64,000 nt of DNA, taken from Candidatus Mycolicibacterium alkanivorans. Its GTDB lineage: Bacteria > Actinomycetota > Actinomycetes > Mycobacteriales > Mycobacteriaceae. Numbering within the stretch: position 1 is the stretch's first letter; every line of letters begins with the position of its first letter. Position numbers and translations under genes: made by a program. The stretch is from contig NZ_JAIVFL010000001.1 in assembly GCF_022760805.1 (NCBI RefSeq), positions 3,224,001 through 3,288,000 on the forward strand, read 5' to 3'. The notes below the pieces were generated by a model that worked only from the letters and a program-made list of their open reading frames with translations, was not told the DNA's origin and made no database searches. Shown one piece after another: positions 29,411 to 39,387 of the stretch.

Positions 29411-30993
29411 CGCACACATCCCGTCGTGGCACGGTCCCCGGTGGTCGGCGCGCCGATGGCCGGCAGGCCCAGGCCGACGGTGCGGGGGCGCCGTCCGGCG
29501 GCGTGCGCGTCGCCGGCGCGGGTGCGCCGGCGGGTCAGCAGGGGTGCGTCGGCGATCAGGTGGTGCGGGGCGGCGCCGGTGACGGTGGTGGTGACGATGT
29601 CACCGGGGCGCACCTCGGCGGTTCCGGGCGCGAAGTGCACCAGCCGGCCGTCGCGCGCCCGTCCGCTCATTCGCGCGGTGCTGGCGTCCTTGCGGCCCTC
29701 GCCGGTAGCAACCAGCAGTTCGACCTGTGCGCCGATCTGGGCGGTGTTCTCCTCCAGCGAGATCTGTTCCTGGACCTCGAGCAGTCGCAGATAGCGTTCC
29801 TGCACAACCTCTTTGGGCAGCTGACCGTCGAGGTCGGCGGCCGGGGTACCGGGGCGCCTGGAGTACTGGAAGGTGAACGCCGCGGCGAAGCGGGCTGCGC
29901 GCACCACGTCGAGGGTGGCTGCGAAGTCCTCCTCGGTCTCGCCCGGGAAGCCGACGATGATGTCGGTGGTGATCGCGGCGTGCGGCATGGCGGCACGGAC
30001 CCGGTCGATGATGCCGAGGTACTTCTCGGCGCGATACGACCGGCGCATGGCCCGCAGCATGCGGTCCGATCCCGACTGCAGCGGCATGTGCAGGGCCGGG
30101 CAGACGTTGGGGGTCTGCGCCATGGCCTCGATGACGTCGTTGGTGAACTCGGCCGGGTGCGGCGAGGTGAACCGGACTCGTTCCAGGCCGTCGATGTCTC
30201 CGCAACTGCGCAACAGCAACGCGAAGGCGCCACGGTCGCGGGGGGTATCCGACAGAGCCATCGGCGACTCGCGCAAGCGCTCGTCGGCAGCGAAGGACAC
30301 TCCGTAGGCGTTGACGTTCTGGCCGAGCAGGGTGACCTCGAGGACGCCCTGGTCTACCAGTGAGCGCATCTCGGCGAGGATGTCGGCGGGCCTGCGGTCC
30401 ACCTCCTTGCCGCGCAGCGAGGGCACGATGCAGAACGTGCAGGTGTTGTTGCAGCCCACCGAGATGGAAACCCATGCGGCGTAAGCAGATTCGCGGGCGG
30501 CAGGCAGCGTGGAGGGGAATTCCCGCAGCGACTCGGCGATTTCGACCTGAGCTTCCCGGTTGTGCCAGGCGCGCTCGAGCAGGGCGGGCAGTGAGCCGAT
30601 GTTGTGGGTGCCGAAGACGACGTCGACCCAGGGGGCCTTGCGCAGCAGCTGTTCGCGGTCCTTCTGGGCCAGGCAACCGCCGACGGCGATCTGCATGTCG
30701 GGATCGGCCTGCTTGCGCGGCACCAGGTGGCTGAGGTTGCCGTAGAGCTTGTTGTCGGCGTTCTCCCGCACCGCGCAGGTGTTGAACACCACCACGTCGG
30801 CGTCGGCACCGTCGGGCGCGCGGTGGTAGCCGGCGGCCTCCAGCAGTCCGGCGAGGCGCTCGGAGTCGTGGACGTTCATCTGGCAGCCGTAGGTGCGGAC
30901 CTGGTAGGTGCGACCTGCCGGCGAGCGGGGCGAATCGCCCGCCGCACCTCCCGCTTCAGGGCCCTGGGTCAGCACCGACGTCACACATCTCAT
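29407..30993 (-). CDS. miaB: tRNA-2-methylthio-N6-dimethylallyladenosine synthase
   Basis: 528 residues. Radical-SAM methylthiotransferase acting on the MiaA product in tRNA. The N-terminal domain binds an auxiliary cluster (YGCQMN, NTCAVRE, GGCLAQK). The radical-SAM motif is CNNTCTFC, and a TRAM-like C-terminal domain begins near [17 protein letters not shown]. The C-terminus is longer and more basic than needed for catalysis. ATG 30993 is the longest start; a GTG three codons in is possible. It is divergent from gluA. Confidence 0.94.
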   Translation of the reverse strand: MRCVTSVLTQGPEAGGAAGDSPRSPAGRTYQVRTYGCQMNVHDSERLAGLLEAAGYHRAPDGADADVVVFNTCAVRENADNKLYGNLSHLVPRKQADPDMQIAVGGCLAQKDREQLLRKAPWVDVVFGTHNIGSLPALLERAWHNREAQVEIAESLREFPSTLPAARESAYAAWVSISVGCNNTCTFCIVPSLRGKEVDRRPADILAEMRSLVDQGVLEVTLLGQNVNAYGVSFAADERLRESPMALSDTPRDRGAFALLLRSCGDIDGLERVRFTSPHPAEFTNDVIEAMAQTPNVCPALHMPLQSGSDRMLRAMRRSYRAEKYLGIIDRVRAAMPHAAITTDIIVGFPGETEEDFAATLDVVRAARFAAAFTFQYSRRPGTPAADLDGQLPKEVVQERYLRLLEVQEQISLEENTAQIGAQVELLVATGEGRKDASTARMSGRARDGRLVHFAPGTAEVRPGDIVTTTVTGAAPHHLIADAPLLTRRRTRAGDAHAAGRRPRTVGLGLPAIGAPTTGDRATTGCVR

Positions 30994-31072
30994 CGTACGG
31001 AGGGGGCGCTGCCCCGGAGAAATCGCGCCGAGTGCCCGGCAGGGTGAGGATCACCTGGGTAGGGTCTTTCAA

Positions 31073-31825
31073 ATGGAGAGCAGCGGCGGGGTGCCGATGA
31101 TCTCGATTCAGGGTGTGAACAAGCACTTCGGTGACCTGCACGTGCTCAAGGACATCAACCTCGACGTCGAACGCGGTCAGGTCGTCGTGGTGCTGGGTCC
31201 CTCCGGGTCCGGCAAGTCCACCCTGTGTCGCACCATCAACCGGCTCGAGACGATCGATTCAGGAACGATCGCCATCGACGGAGAGACGTTGCCGTCAGAG
31301 GGGCGCGAGCTGGCACAGCTGCGTTCCGATGTCGGCATGGTGTTCCAGTCGTTCAACCTCTTCGCGCACAAGACGATCATCCAGAACGTCACGCTGGCGC
31401 CGATGAAGGTCCGCAAGGTCGACAAGGCGCAGGCCCACGACCGGGCCATGAAGCTGCTGGAGCGGGTCGGCGTCGCCAACCAGGCCGAGAAGTACCCGGC
31501 GCAGCTCTCCGGGGGCCAGCAGCAGCGTGTGGCCATCGCGCGCTCGCTGGCGATGGACCCGAAGGTGATGTTGTTCGACGAGCCGACCAGCGCCCTGGAC
31601 CCCGAGATGATCAACGAGGTGCTGGCGGTGATGACCTCGCTGGCCCGCGAGGGCATGACGATGGTGGTGGTGACCCACGAGATGGGCTTCGCCCGCCGCG
31701 CCGCCAATCGGGTGGTGATGATGGCCGACGGCGCCATCGTCGAAGACGCAGAGCCGGGCGAGTTCTTCGACAATCCAAAGTCAGACCGGGCCAAAGACTT
31801 CCTCGGCAAGATCCTCAACCACTAA
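31073..31825 (+). CDS. gluA: glutamate-type ABC transporter, ATP-binding protein
   Basis: 250 residues. Polar amino-acid importer ATPase with Walker [11 protein letters not shown]-loop [12 protein letters not shown], signature LSGGQQQR, Walker B VMLFDEP and switch His in VVTHEMGFA. First gene of gluABCD. In corynebacteria the equivalent system imports glutamate. ATG 31073 is used; ATG 31097 would give the commoner [12 protein letters not shown] start. Not present at this place in H37Rv. Confidence 0.9.
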   Translation: MESSGGVPMISIQGVNKHFGDLHVLKDINLDVERGQVVVVLGPSGSGKSTLCRTINRLETIDSGTIAIDGETLPSEGRELAQLRSDVGMVFQSFNLFAHKTIIQNVTLAPMKVRKVDKAQAHDRAMKLLERVGVANQAEKYPAQLSGGQQQRVAIARSLAMDPKVMLFDEPTSALDPEMINEVLAVMTSLAREGMTMVVVTHEMGFARRAANRVVMMADGAIVEDAEPGEFFDNPKSDRAKDFLGKILNH

Positions 31826-31845
31826 GGGCAAAGGAAAACCCAGTT

Positions 31846-32655
31846 ATGCCGTCATTCTCATTGCGCTTGGCCGCGGCCGCGGTGCTGGCCGTCGCGCTGC
31901 CCTTCACCGCGACCGCGTGCGGCGGCGGCGCCGGCGACAAGCTGGTCATCGGCACCAAGTTCGATCAGCCCGGCCTGGGTTTGACAAACCCTGACGGGAC
32001 GATGAGCGGGCTCGACGTGGACGTGGCCAAGTACGTGGCCAAGGAGCTCGGCTACCCCGAGGACAAGATCGAGTGGAAGGAATCACCGTCGGGCCAGCGC
32101 GAGACGCTGATCCAGAACGATCAGGTGAAGTACATCGTCGCCACCTACTCGATCACCGACTCGCGCAAGGAGAAGGTGAGCTTCGCCGGGCCGTATCTGA
32201 TCACCGGGCAGAGCCTGCTGGTGGGGGCCGACAACAGCGACATCACCGGCCCTGAATCACTGCAGAACAACAAGAAGCTGTGCTCGGTGTCCGGTTCGAC
32301 ACCGGCTCAGCGCATCAAGGACAAGTACCCGGGTGTTCAGCTGCAGCAGTACGACACCTACTCGGCGTGCGTGGAAGCACTCAAGAACGGCGCCGTCGAC
32401 GCGGTGACCACTGATGAGGTGATCCTGGCCGGATACGCCGCGCAGACCCCGGGCGCGTTCAAGATTGTCGGCAAGCCGTTCTCGGAGGAGCGCTACGGCA
32501 TCGGGCTGAAGAAGGGTGACACCGAGTTGTGCACCAAGATCACCGATGCGCTGAAGAAGATGGAAGCCGACGGCGCCTGGAAGGCCGCCTTCGACAAGAA
32601 CCTCGGGCCGGCCGGAATCACCGCACCCGCGCCGCCCGCCCCCGACGCCTGCTGA
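31846..32655 (+). CDS. gluB: glutamate-binding lipoprotein of the ABC transporter
   Basis: 269 residues. Signal peptide with lipobox TATAC; Cys25 would be lipidated and anchor the protein outside the membrane. The rest is a type 3 periplasmic binding fold: KLVIGTKFDQPGLGLTNPDG, YIVATYSITDSRKEKVSFAG and DAVTTDEVILAGYA. Ends in a Pro/Ala-rich tail with a terminal Cys. It lies 20 bases after gluA with an AAGGAAAA site. Confidence 0.9.
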   Translation: MPSFSLRLAAAAVLAVALPFTATACGGGAGDKLVIGTKFDQPGLGLTNPDGTMSGLDVDVAKYVAKELGYPEDKIEWKESPSGQRETLIQNDQVKYIVATYSITDSRKEKVSFAGPYLITGQSLLVGADNSDITGPESLQNNKKLCSVSGSTPAQRIKDKYPGVQLQQYDTYSACVEALKNGAVDAVTTDEVILAGYAAQTPGAFKIVGKPFSEERYGIGLKKGDTELCTKITDALKKMEADGAWKAAFDKNLGPAGITAPAPPAPDAC

Positions 32656-32667
32656 GTTCGTACTGAG

Positions 32668-33348
32668 GTGGAGGTCTTCAGCGCGTACCGCGGCCAGATC
32701 TTCGAGGCGTTCTGGACCACGATCCAGCTCACCGTGTTCTCGGCGATCGGTGCGCTGATCCTCGGCACAGCACTGGCCGCGATGCGGCTGGCGCCGGTGC
32801 CGATGCTCAACTGGATCGGCACCGCGTATGTCAACGTCGTGCGCAACACTCCGCTGACGCTGATCATCCTGTTCTGCTCGTTCGGGCTGGCGCAAACGCT
32901 GGGGATCACCTTGGTCGACCCGAAGTCGCTCACGTCGATCGAGGACAGCAACTTCCGGCTGGCGATGCTCGGATTGACCGTCTACACCGCATCGTTCGTG
33001 TGTGAGACCGTGCGCTCGGGGGTCAACACCGTGCCGCTGGGGCAGGCCGAGGCCGCCCGATCGCTGGGCTTCACATTCGGGCAGAACCTGCGGATGGTGT
33101 TGCTGCCGCAGGCGTTTCGGGCGGTGCTCATCCCGCTGGGGTCGGTGCTGATCGCGTTGACGAAGAACACGACGATCGCCTCGGCCATCGGGGTTGCCGA
33201 GGCGGCGCTGTTGATGAAGGAGATGATCGAGAACACCGCGGCACTGCTGGCGGTCGGCACCATCTTCGCGGTGGGCTTCATCATCCTCACCCTGCCGCTG
33301 GGCCTGTTGTTCGGCTGGCTCGGCAAGCGGCTGGCGGTGGCGAAATGA
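32668..33348 (+). CDS. gluC: glutamate ABC transporter permease
   Basis: 226 residues, about five membrane helices. Contains VNVVRNTPLTLIILF and the cytosolic EAA loop QAEAARSLGFTFGQNLRMV that docks on GluA. The GTG start at 32668 follows gluB by 12 bases. Its TGA overlaps the gluD ATG (ATGA), so the two permease subunits are translationally coupled. Confidence 0.88.
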   Translation: MEVFSAYRGQIFEAFWTTIQLTVFSAIGALILGTALAAMRLAPVPMLNWIGTAYVNVVRNTPLTLIILFCSFGLAQTLGITLVDPKSLTSIEDSNFRLAMLGLTVYTASFVCETVRSGVNTVPLGQAEAARSLGFTFGQNLRMVLLPQAFRAVLIPLGSVLIALTKNTTIASAIGVAEAALLMKEMIENTAALLAVGTIFAVGFIILTLPLGLLFGWLGKRLAVAK

Positions 33349-34232
33349 GCTCGGCTTCGGTGCTTTTCGACGCGCCCGGTCCCCGCGCGCGGATGCGCAA
33401 CCGGGTGATCTCGGTGGCCACCCTGGTGATGGCCGCGCTGGCGGTGTGGGTGGTGGTGGCCAGGCTGGCCGCCAAGGGTCAGCTCACGGCGCAGAAGTGG
33501 CAGCCGTTCCTGACGTCCGGGCTCTGGAAGACCTATGTTCTGCCGGGGATCGAGGGCACGCTGACGGCGGCCGCACTGTCGATCGTGCTGGCCGGGGTTC
33601 TGGGCGTTCTGCTGGGCGTGGGACGGCTCTCGCATCTCACGGCCGTCCGGGTGCCGTGCGCGGTGATCGTCGAGTTCTTCCGGGCGGTGCCGGTACTGAT
33701 CATGATGATCTTTGCCTACTTCCTCTACGCGCAGTACGACGTTTTTCCGTCCAAACACCTGGCTCTGGCCGGTGTGGTGACCGGGCTGACGCTCTACAAC
33801 GGCGCCGTGATCGCCGAGATCGTCCGGGCCGGGGTTCGAGCGCTTCCGCGGGGCCAGTCCGAGGCGGCCTCCGCACTGGGTCTGAGCTGGGGTCAGACGA
33901 TGCGGTCGATCCTGCTGCCCCAGGCCGTCACATCGATGCTGCCGGTTCTGGTCTCCCAGTTGGTCGTCGTGCTAAAGGACACCGCGATCGGCTACCAGAT
34001 CACCTTAGTCGAGATGGTTCGCCAGGGCACGGTCGTCGGCTCGTCCTACGGGAACTACGTCCCGGCGCTCATCGTCATCGCGGTATTGATGATCAGCATC
34101 AACTTCGCGCTGTCGGCGGCGGCGACGCGTCTCGAGCGTCGGCTGCGACGGTCGGGCCGGGCCGCACCGTTGGAGGCTGAAGCGCTCGAGCAGGGCGGTG
34201 CGCCCAGCACCCGATTGGAGCCAGGCGACTAG
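33345..34232 (+). CDS. gluD: glutamate ABC transporter permease
   Basis: 295 residues. Second permease subunit, with VEFFRAVPVLIMMIFAYF, the EAA loop GQSEAASALGLSWGQTMRSI and about five helices; the N-terminal helix is preceded by a basic cytosolic stretch. The C-terminal 40 residues are a charged, probably disordered tail. It is the last gene of the operon and faces recX convergently. Confidence 0.88.
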   Translation: MSSASVLFDAPGPRARMRNRVISVATLVMAALAVWVVVARLAAKGQLTAQKWQPFLTSGLWKTYVLPGIEGTLTAAALSIVLAGVLGVLLGVGRLSHLTAVRVPCAVIVEFFRAVPVLIMMIFAYFLYAQYDVFPSKHLALAGVVTGLTLYNGAVIAEIVRAGVRALPRGQSEAASALGLSWGQTMRSILLPQAVTSMLPVLVSQLVVVLKDTAIGYQITLVEMVRQGTVVGSSYGNYVPALIVIAVLMISINFALSAAATRLERRLRRSGRAAPLEAEALEQGGAPSTRLEPGD

Positions 34233-34302
34233 AGACCCGGCGAGCGGACCGTCGGCCGCGCGCGCTCGGGATAGTCGAACGTGGGCGCCAGCTTGACCGA
34301 GA

Positions 34303-34317
34303 TCCGCATGATGCGGA
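34303..34317. terminator. small hairpin between gluD and recX
   Basis: TCCGCAT and ATGCGGA flank a single G (effectively 6 bp with a TGA loop), 3 bases from the recX stop. It could end transcription of both convergent operons, but is short. Confidence 0.35.
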
Positions 34318-34319
34318 GC

Positions 34320-34832
34320 CTAAACCCGCCGGCGCTCCCGTTCAGCGGCCAGTGCGTCGCTGACCACCGCAACGGCCATGCTCTGGCTGTAGCCGCGGCG
34401 CGCGAGCATGCCGACCAGCCTGCGCATCACCTTCGCGTCGTCGGCCAGCATCTCGCGCCGCAGCTTCTGCTCCACCAGCTGCTCGGCACGCTCCCGTTCG
34501 GCGGCCGCGTCGATACCGTCGAGAGCGGTGGCGATCACGTCGGCGTCGACACCCTTGGTGCGCAGCTCGGCGGCCAACGCGCGCTTGCCTTTTCCGGCCC
34601 GCGCCCGTCGCGACCGCACCCACTGCTCGGCGAAGTCCGCGTCATCGATCAGGCCGACGGCCACCAGCCGGCTCAGTGCCGTTTCGGCGACGTCATCGGG
34701 ATACCCCCGCTTGGCTAAGTGGTCGGCCAGCTCGGATCGGGTTCGCGACCGCGCGGTGAGCAGGCGCAGGCACAGCTCGTGCGCCTGCGCCTCGCGCTTG
34801 TCAGAAGTCAACTGGGGCGGGCAGAACGTCAT
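34320..34832 (-). CDS. recX: recombination regulator RecX
   Basis: 170 residues. Binds RecA filaments and limits RecA activity. The three tandem three-helix modules are recognisable from [39 protein letters not shown] and [18 protein letters not shown]. The ATG lies inside the end of recA (overlap of 32 bases), so expression follows recA transcription and translation. The overlap is usual in mycobacteria. Confidence 0.94.
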   Translation of the reverse strand: MTFCPPQLTSDKREAQAHELCLRLLTARSRTRSELADHLAKRGYPDDVAETALSRLVAVGLIDDADFAEQWVRSRRARAGKGKRALAAELRTKGVDADVIATALDGIDAAAERERAEQLVEQKLRREMLADDAKVMRRLVGMLARRGYSQSMAVAVVSDALAAERERRRV

Positions 34833-36957
34833 CGATCAGCTCGCCGGTGATCACCGCGCCGATACCGAGCTTCTCCTTGATCTTCTTCTCGATCTCGTTG
34901 GCCACGTCGGGGTTCTCCACGAGGAAGGTGCGGGCGTTCTCCTTGCCCTGCCCCAACTGCTCGCCCTCGTAGGTGAACCACGACCCGGACTTGCGGATGA
35001 AGCCCTGATCGACCCCCATGTCGATCAGGGAGCCCTCGCGGCTGATGCCCTTGCCGTAGAGGATGTCGAACTCGGCCTGCTTGAACGGCGGCGACACCTT
35101 GTTCTTGACCACCTTGCAGCGGGTGCGGTTGCCCACCGCGTCGGTGCCGTCCTTGAGCGTCTCGATGCGCCGCACGTCCAGACGCACCGAGGCGTAGAAC
35201 TTCAACGCCTTACCGCCCGTTGTCGTTTCGGGCGAATTGTGGACCATGACTCCGTCAGCAAAGTAGTTGTGCGAACCGTCGACCTCAATGTCAAAGCGGT
35301 CCATTTTCTGATAATCCTTCTTGGACTCAATCTCCATTACGCGCGCTGGCATTAGTTGCATGGTTGGTTCAACAACCCGCGATTCAACATTGAACAATCC
35401 GCGGAAACGCGGTAGCAGCTTGTGCGCCATGGACGGATACACAAAAGGCGCCACCAACTCCTGGAACTTGGCCGAGGCATTAGTGGAGAACACCAGCACC
35501 GCTTGACCGGCCGCACCCGCCTCGCGCAGGCTTACGTCCAGTCCATGCGTGTCGCGAAGATAATCGCGCAGCCGAACTTGCGAGCCTTCGGTCATTGCCT
35601 CAACGCAGATTTCGATACGTCCGCTTCCGCCGGCGGTGCGCTGCTGCAACCCCTTGGATCGAATCGCGAGGGAGCCATCGTCCATGTACCAAATGGCCAG
35701 TGCCAGTGGAGTGAGCGCCTTCAGGTAGTCCTCGGAGAGGAACTTCTCGCCGTCGCCGAGGTACACCGCCGACCGGAGCTCATGCAGCTCGGCTAGCGGC
35801 GTGAAATCAGCGAAAACTGCACCCTTACCGTTGACACTACGGACATGCGGAATGTTCTCAAGTAGCGAAATCTTCCAATCGAGATACTCCGACTGTTTCT
35901 GTCCGTGTCCCATACGGAACCGGGCGGCTTCGGAATCTCGTCGAACGGGGGAAGTTAGGCATCCGTCCCCCATCAACGATCCCAAGATGACTTCCCACTG
36001 CTGATCGCTGAGGAGGCTGGGTTGAGCCAACATCACGCGGTCACCGATTTGGATGTCCTCGGCTTCTCGCCAACCGCCTGGCGTGCGGATGAGATGATTG
36101 CGTGTCATCGCCAAGCTGGCATGACCTCTCCCGGTGCCACCGCCAGCACGATCAACTTTGAAGTGTAAGAACTCTTCAGCCTTGCCGTTGTTGAACCAAT
36201 TGGTGACTTTGCGAGGCACTATCTGGCCGGACTCAAAGTCATACGACATGACTTCAACATCCATCTTTTGATTCACGATCTTGCCGAGTTTCTCCGTGGA
36301 ACCATCAGCGAGAGTAACGTTGGTGTACCAAGATCCGCACCCGAACATCACGCCGATCTTCTCGCGCAACTGGTTGATGAAGATCGCGGTGGTGCCGGAG
36401 TTGCTCAGCGCGCCGGTCATCTTGCGCAGCGCCTGGCTCATCAGGCGGGCCTGCAGGCCGACGTGGTTGTCACCCATCTCGCCCTCGATCTCGGCACGCG
36501 GCACCAGCGCGGCCACCGAGTCGATGACCAGGATGTCGATGGCTCCCGAACGGACCAGCATGTCGGCGATCTCCAGCGCCTGCTCGCCGGTGTCGGGTTG
36601 GCTGACGAGCAGCGCGTCGGTATCCACGCCCAGGTTCTTGGCGTACTCGGGGTCCAGCGCGTGCTCGGCGTCGATGAACGCCGCGATCCCGCCGGCCGCC
36701 TGCGCGTTGGCCACCGCGTGCAGGGCGACGGTGGTCTTGCCCGAGGACTCCGGGCCGTAGATCTCGACGATGCGGCCGCGGGGCAGGCCGCCAATGCCCA
36801 GCGCCACATCTAGGGCGATGGAGCCGGTCGGGATGACCGAGATCGGCTGACGCACCTCGTCACCGAGGCGCATTACCGCGCCTTTGCCGTGGTTCTTCTC
36901 GATCTGCGCGAGCGCGAGCTCGAGAGCTTTCTCGCGATCGGGGGCTTGCCGCGCCAT
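34801..36957 (-). CDS. recA: recombinase RecA, precursor containing an intein
   Basis: 718 residues before splicing; removal of the intein leaves 350, the normal RecA length. N-extein residues 1-206 carry Walker [10 protein letters not shown] (68-76), the ATP-binding core and Walker [12 protein letters not shown]; the C-extein starts [16 protein letters not shown] and ends in the usual acidic-to-hydrophobic tail [14 protein letters not shown]. The intein lies within the loop 2 region between MFG and SPETT, so the precursor cannot be active before splicing. RecA pairs homologous DNA and triggers LexA self-cleavage. recX overlaps its 3' end and a LexA box lies upstream. Confidence 0.97.
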   Translation of the reverse strand: MARQAPDREKALELALAQIEKNHGKGAVMRLGDEVRQPISVIPTGSIALDVALGIGGLPRGRIVEIYGPESSGKTTVALHAVANAQAAGGIAAFIDAEHALDPEYAKNLGVDTDALLVSQPDTGEQALEIADMLVRSGAIDILVIDSVAALVPRAEIEGEMGDNHVGLQARLMSQALRKMTGALSNSGTTAIFINQLREKIGVMFGCGSWYTNVTLADGSTEKLGKIVNQKMDVEVMSYDFESGQIVPRKVTNWFNNGKAEEFLHFKVDRAGGGTGRGHASLAMTRNHLIRTPGGWREAEDIQIGDRVMLAQPSLLSDQQWEVILGSLMGDGCLTSPVRRDSEAARFRMGHGQKQSEYLDWKISLLENIPHVRSVNGKGAVFADFTPLAELHELRSAVYLGDGEKFLSEDYLKALTPLALAIWYMDDGSLAIRSKGLQQRTAGGSGRIEICVEAMTEGSQVRLRDYLRDTHGLDVSLREAGAAGQAVLVFSTNASAKFQELVAPFVYPSMAHKLLPRFRGLFNVESRVVEPTMQLMPARVMEIESKKDYQKMDRFDIEVDGSHNYFADGVMVHNSPETTTGGKALKFYASVRLDVRRIETLKDGTDAVGNRTRCKVVKNKVSPPFKQAEFDILYGKGISREGSLIDMGVDQGFIRKSGSWFTYEGEQLGQGKENARTFLVENPDVANEIEKKIKEKLGIGAVITGELIDDVLPAPVDF
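35236..36339 (-). mobile_element. RecA intein with LAGLIDADG homing-endonuclease domain
   Basis: 368 residues (RecA residues 207-574), inserted in frame between MFG and SPETTTGG. It starts with Cys1 ([17 protein letters not shown]), has the block B motif [12 protein letters not shown], two LAGLIDADG-type motifs, LGSLMGDG and [10 protein letters not shown], and ends FADGVMVHN followed by a Ser nucleophile at +1. These are all residues needed for splicing. Both endonuclease motifs keep their acidic residue, so homing activity is possible. The insertion site is that of the M. leprae RecA intein, not the M. tuberculosis one, which lies further toward the C-terminus. Base composition is lower: two 60-base lines counted by hand gave 42% and 47% GC. 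Confidence 0.95.
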
Positions 36958-37064
36958 GGGGTCTCCATTCTCTCCGGTGTTCGGTTGACCGGTGTTGGCC
37001 AGTTGGCCGTGACGCTAGGACAAGGCACCGACAAAACTGGGACGGTCGAACACCGCCCACCATA

Positions 37065-37080
37065 ACGAACATGTGTTCGA
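37065..37080. promoter_or_regulatory. LexA box upstream of recA
   Basis: ACGAAC-ATGT-GTTCGA matches the mycobacterial SOS box at all fixed positions except the first base. It lies about 108 bases before the recA start codon on the minus strand. An additional half-site, GGTCGAAC, is at about 37045. Confidence 0.8.
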
Positions 37081-37108
37081 TGGCAAGGAGGCGCGCCGCT
37101 CACTTTGC

Positions 37109-37303
37109 TCACCACTGGTCGCGGGGCACGTCGAAGTCCGCGCACAGCGCCCGCCACACCTCGCGGGGCTCGACTCCGGCCTCGATCGCCTGCGCGGCGG
37201 TCCGCCCGCCGAGCCGGGTCAGCACGTGATCGACCAGCAGGGAGGCCCCCCGAACCGAGCCGAACTGCGCATCGACGAGTTCGTGGAATTCCGTCAGCCG
37301 CAC
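37109..37303 (-). CDS. DUF3046 family protein (Rv2738c-like)
   Basis: 64 residues: MRLTEFHELVDAQFGSVRG, then HVLTRLGGRTAAQAIEAG and a C-terminal REVWRALCADFDVPRDQW. Small, conserved in actinobacteria next to recA, where it precedes recA on the same strand. It ends about 150 bases before the recA start. Function unknown. Length and composition are those of the family. Confidence 0.85.
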   Translation of the reverse strand: MRLTEFHELVDAQFGSVRGASLLVDHVLTRLGGRTAAQAIEAGVEPREVWRALCADFDVPRDQW

Positions 37304-37312
37304 GCCGCCAAC

Positions 37313-38485
37313 CTACCCGGCCGGTCGCATCGCTTCATGGCACATCCGTACCGGATCGGCCACCGTGGCGAGGCTCTCCCCCGCGCGCCGCGCCGCCTCC
37401 CGGTACCGCGGCGAGGAGAGCACCTCGGTCACCTCGGCGACCAGAGCCTCGGCGGTCAGCGGCCGGATCAGTCGCGCACTGCCTTGGCGCACAACGCGAT
37501 TCGCCAGCTCCCACTGATCACCGCCACCGGGCACCACCACCATGGGCACACCGGCCATCAGGGTCTTGGACAGCATGCCGTGCCCGCCGCCGCAGACCAC
37601 CACGTCGGCATGGGTGAGCAGTTCGTCCTGGCGGCCCAGGCCGACGGTCGCCCACGGCGGCACATCGAGATCGTCGCCGCCGAGCCGGGAGATCGCCACC
37701 CGCGACCCGGCAGGCAGGCTCTGTCCGGGCACCAGGTGCTCGAGCGCCAGCGCGGCCACCCCGCCGGCTCCGGTGCTCGCCGTCGACGGCGCGACCACGA
37801 TCACCGGCCCCTGACCCGCCGGGATCGGCAGCACCGCGGCGGTGGGTTCGAAATGCAGCGGCCCGACAACGACGGCCTCGGCGGGCCAGTCCGGTCGCGG
37901 CACCTCCAAGGCGGGAAGTGTGGCGATCAGCCGGCGCAGCGGCCCGGGGTCGGTGGCCGGCAGGCCGATCTCTGTCCGAACGTGCGCGCGTTGGCGGAGG
38001 CCTGCTCGCCAGGACCGTCCGGTCAGGGCGCGCATAATCGAATCGCGCAGCCGGCCGCGCAGACCGGTGCCGGGAGCCAGCCCGCTGCCCAGCGGCGGCA
38101 GGCCCTTGGACGGCAGGTAGAGCGGATGCGGGGTCAGCTCGATCCAGGGCAGACCCAGCAGCTCGGCAGCCATTCCCCCGCAGGCGGTGATCACGTCGGA
38201 CACCACCAGATCGGGCGCGAGCTCGCGCAGCACCGGCGCATTGAGCACCGCCATCCGGGCGGCACGTTGATGGATCTTGGCACCGGCATCGCTGTCGTCG
38301 CCGGCCTCGGTCGGATCCAGTCCAGCCAGCTCGACCGCGTCGAGGCCGACCGCGCGGGCGGTGTCGAGCCATTCGGCGCCGGTCAGCAGAACGGGATCAT
38401 CGCCGGCGACGGCGAACTTCAGGCACAGCGCGATCGCGGGAAACGCATGTCCCGGATCCGGGCCGGCCACCACCCCGACGCGCAT
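37313..38485 (-). CDS. UGT-like glycosyltransferase (Rv2739c-like)
   Basis: 390 residues. GT-B fold glycosyltransferase of the UDP-glucosyltransferase/MGT family: N-terminal VVAGPDPGHAFPAIALCLKF for the acceptor side, and a C-terminal donor-binding segment with VVCGGGHGMLSKTLMAGVPMVVVPGGGDQ (the HGML...P.GGDQ signature). Acceptor unknown; natural products or lipids are typical. The 9-base gap to the DUF3046 gene suggests the two are co-transcribed. Confidence 0.85.
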   Translation of the reverse strand: MRVGVVAGPDPGHAFPAIALCLKFAVAGDDPVLLTGAEWLDTARAVGLDAVELAGLDPTEAGDDSDAGAKIHQRAARMAVLNAPVLRELAPDLVVSDVITACGGMAAELLGLPWIELTPHPLYLPSKGLPPLGSGLAPGTGLRGRLRDSIMRALTGRSWRAGLRQRAHVRTEIGLPATDPGPLRRLIATLPALEVPRPDWPAEAVVVGPLHFEPTAAVLPIPAGQGPVIVVAPSTASTGAGGVAALALEHLVPGQSLPAGSRVAISRLGGDDLDVPPWATVGLGRQDELLTHADVVVCGGGHGMLSKTLMAGVPMVVVPGGGDQWELANRVVRQGSARLIRPLTAEALVAEVTEVLSSPRYREAARRAGESLATVADPVRMCHEAMRPAG

Positions 38486-38508
38486 CGGCCTACCCTGCCA
38501 CAGGTTGC

Positions 38509-38557
38509 GATTTCGGCGCGGTTGTCGTCGGTAGGCGACGATTAGCGCGCCGAAGTC
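38509..38557. repeat. REP-like palindrome, copy 1
   Basis: Left arm GATTTCGGCGCG (38509-38520) and right arm CGCGCCGAAGTC (about 38546-38557) are near-complementary, and an inner GTCG/CGAC stem lies between them. The left arm with flanks, GCGATTTCGGCGCGGTT (38507-38523), recurs exactly at 50691-50707. The right arm forms the last codons of the membrane-protein gene ending at 38542. Confidence 0.6.
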
Positions 38558-39387
38558 ACGCCCGGCGCAGCTTGGCCCAGCTCGTCGAACGCCTGCGACC
38601 AGCCCAGCAGCCGATCGGTCGCGTCGGAAAGCTCGTTGCGGTATCGCTGCTGCGCCATCGGCGAGCTCGACATCGACCCGGAGTTGGCTGAAGACACCAG
38701 TTGCGCTGCGGCGGTGACCATCTCGTTGTACTGCCGCACACCAGTATTGAGCTGCGCGGTGAACGCATTGATGGTCGGCGCAAGATAGGCGCGTGAGTTC
38801 GGCGCCTCGAGCGCCGCACGCTCCATCGAGACCACCTCGGCGGCGGTGGCCGCCATGGTCGCCGCGCTCCGGTTGGCCGCGGCCGTCAGCTCACGAATCT
38901 CCTCCGGCGGCAACATGTTTCCGCGCTGCAGCACGCCGAGCAGCGAATGCAGACCGCGCTCGGAGGCACCCAGCGCCGACATCGACGGCCGCGCCGCCGA
39001 GCCGTGCGGCGGCAGCCGGCGGCCGCTGACCTGGCGTTGCGGCGGCAGCGGCTCACTGCGCAGGAAACGGTAGCGCAGCAGGAACAACGTCGCCGGGACC
39101 GCCGCCGCCGCGGCGATGATTCCGGTGATCAGCAGCGCCCACACCGGGGTGCTCCAAGTCGCCAGCAGACCGGTGACACAGACCCAGAACACCGTCGCAA
39201 AGCTGAAGAAGACTCCCAGCCGCAGGGCCCAGCGCCGCTTGCGCAGCAGCCTGGCGCGGGGATCGGAGACGGCGGACAGCTTCTGCGCCGCCACGTCGAC
39301 GTACTCGCTGGCGCTGTCGATGCCGCGCTGCAACGCCAAGCGCCACTGGCTCGAGACGAAGCCCGGCTTGTCGGGTTGGACCGCCAT
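38542..39387 (-). CDS. PspA-associated membrane protein (Rv2743c-like)
   Basis: 281 residues. Two membrane helices at about residues 54-76 and 82-104, followed by a long soluble domain with helical segments (SVLQRG-like [18 protein letters not shown] and [17 protein letters not shown]). In M. tuberculosis the equivalent protein works with PspA and ClgR in envelope-stress homeostasis. An AGGAGGCG site precedes the ATG. Its 5' end is overlapped out of frame by the extended pspA frame, and its last codons lie inside a repeated palindrome. Confidence 0.82.
   Translation of the reverse strand: MAVQPDKPGFVSSQWRLALQRGIDSASEYVDVAAQKLSAVSDPRARLLRKRRWALRLGVFFSFATVFWVCVTGLLATWSTPVWALLITGIIAAAAAVPATLFLLRYRFLRSEPLPPQRQVSGRRLPPHGSAARPSMSALGASERGLHSLLGVLQRGNMLPPEEIRELTAAANRSAATMAATAAEVVSMERAALEAPNSRAYLAPTINAFTAQLNTGVRQYNEMVTAAAQLVSSANSGSMSSSPMAQQRYRNELSDATDRLLGWSQAFDELGQAAPGVTSAR

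Noticed and set aside
36958..37108. A separate homing-endonuclease or transposon gene beside recA
   Set aside because: The endonuclease domain is inside the intein; the upstream gap holds only promoter elements and a LexA box.
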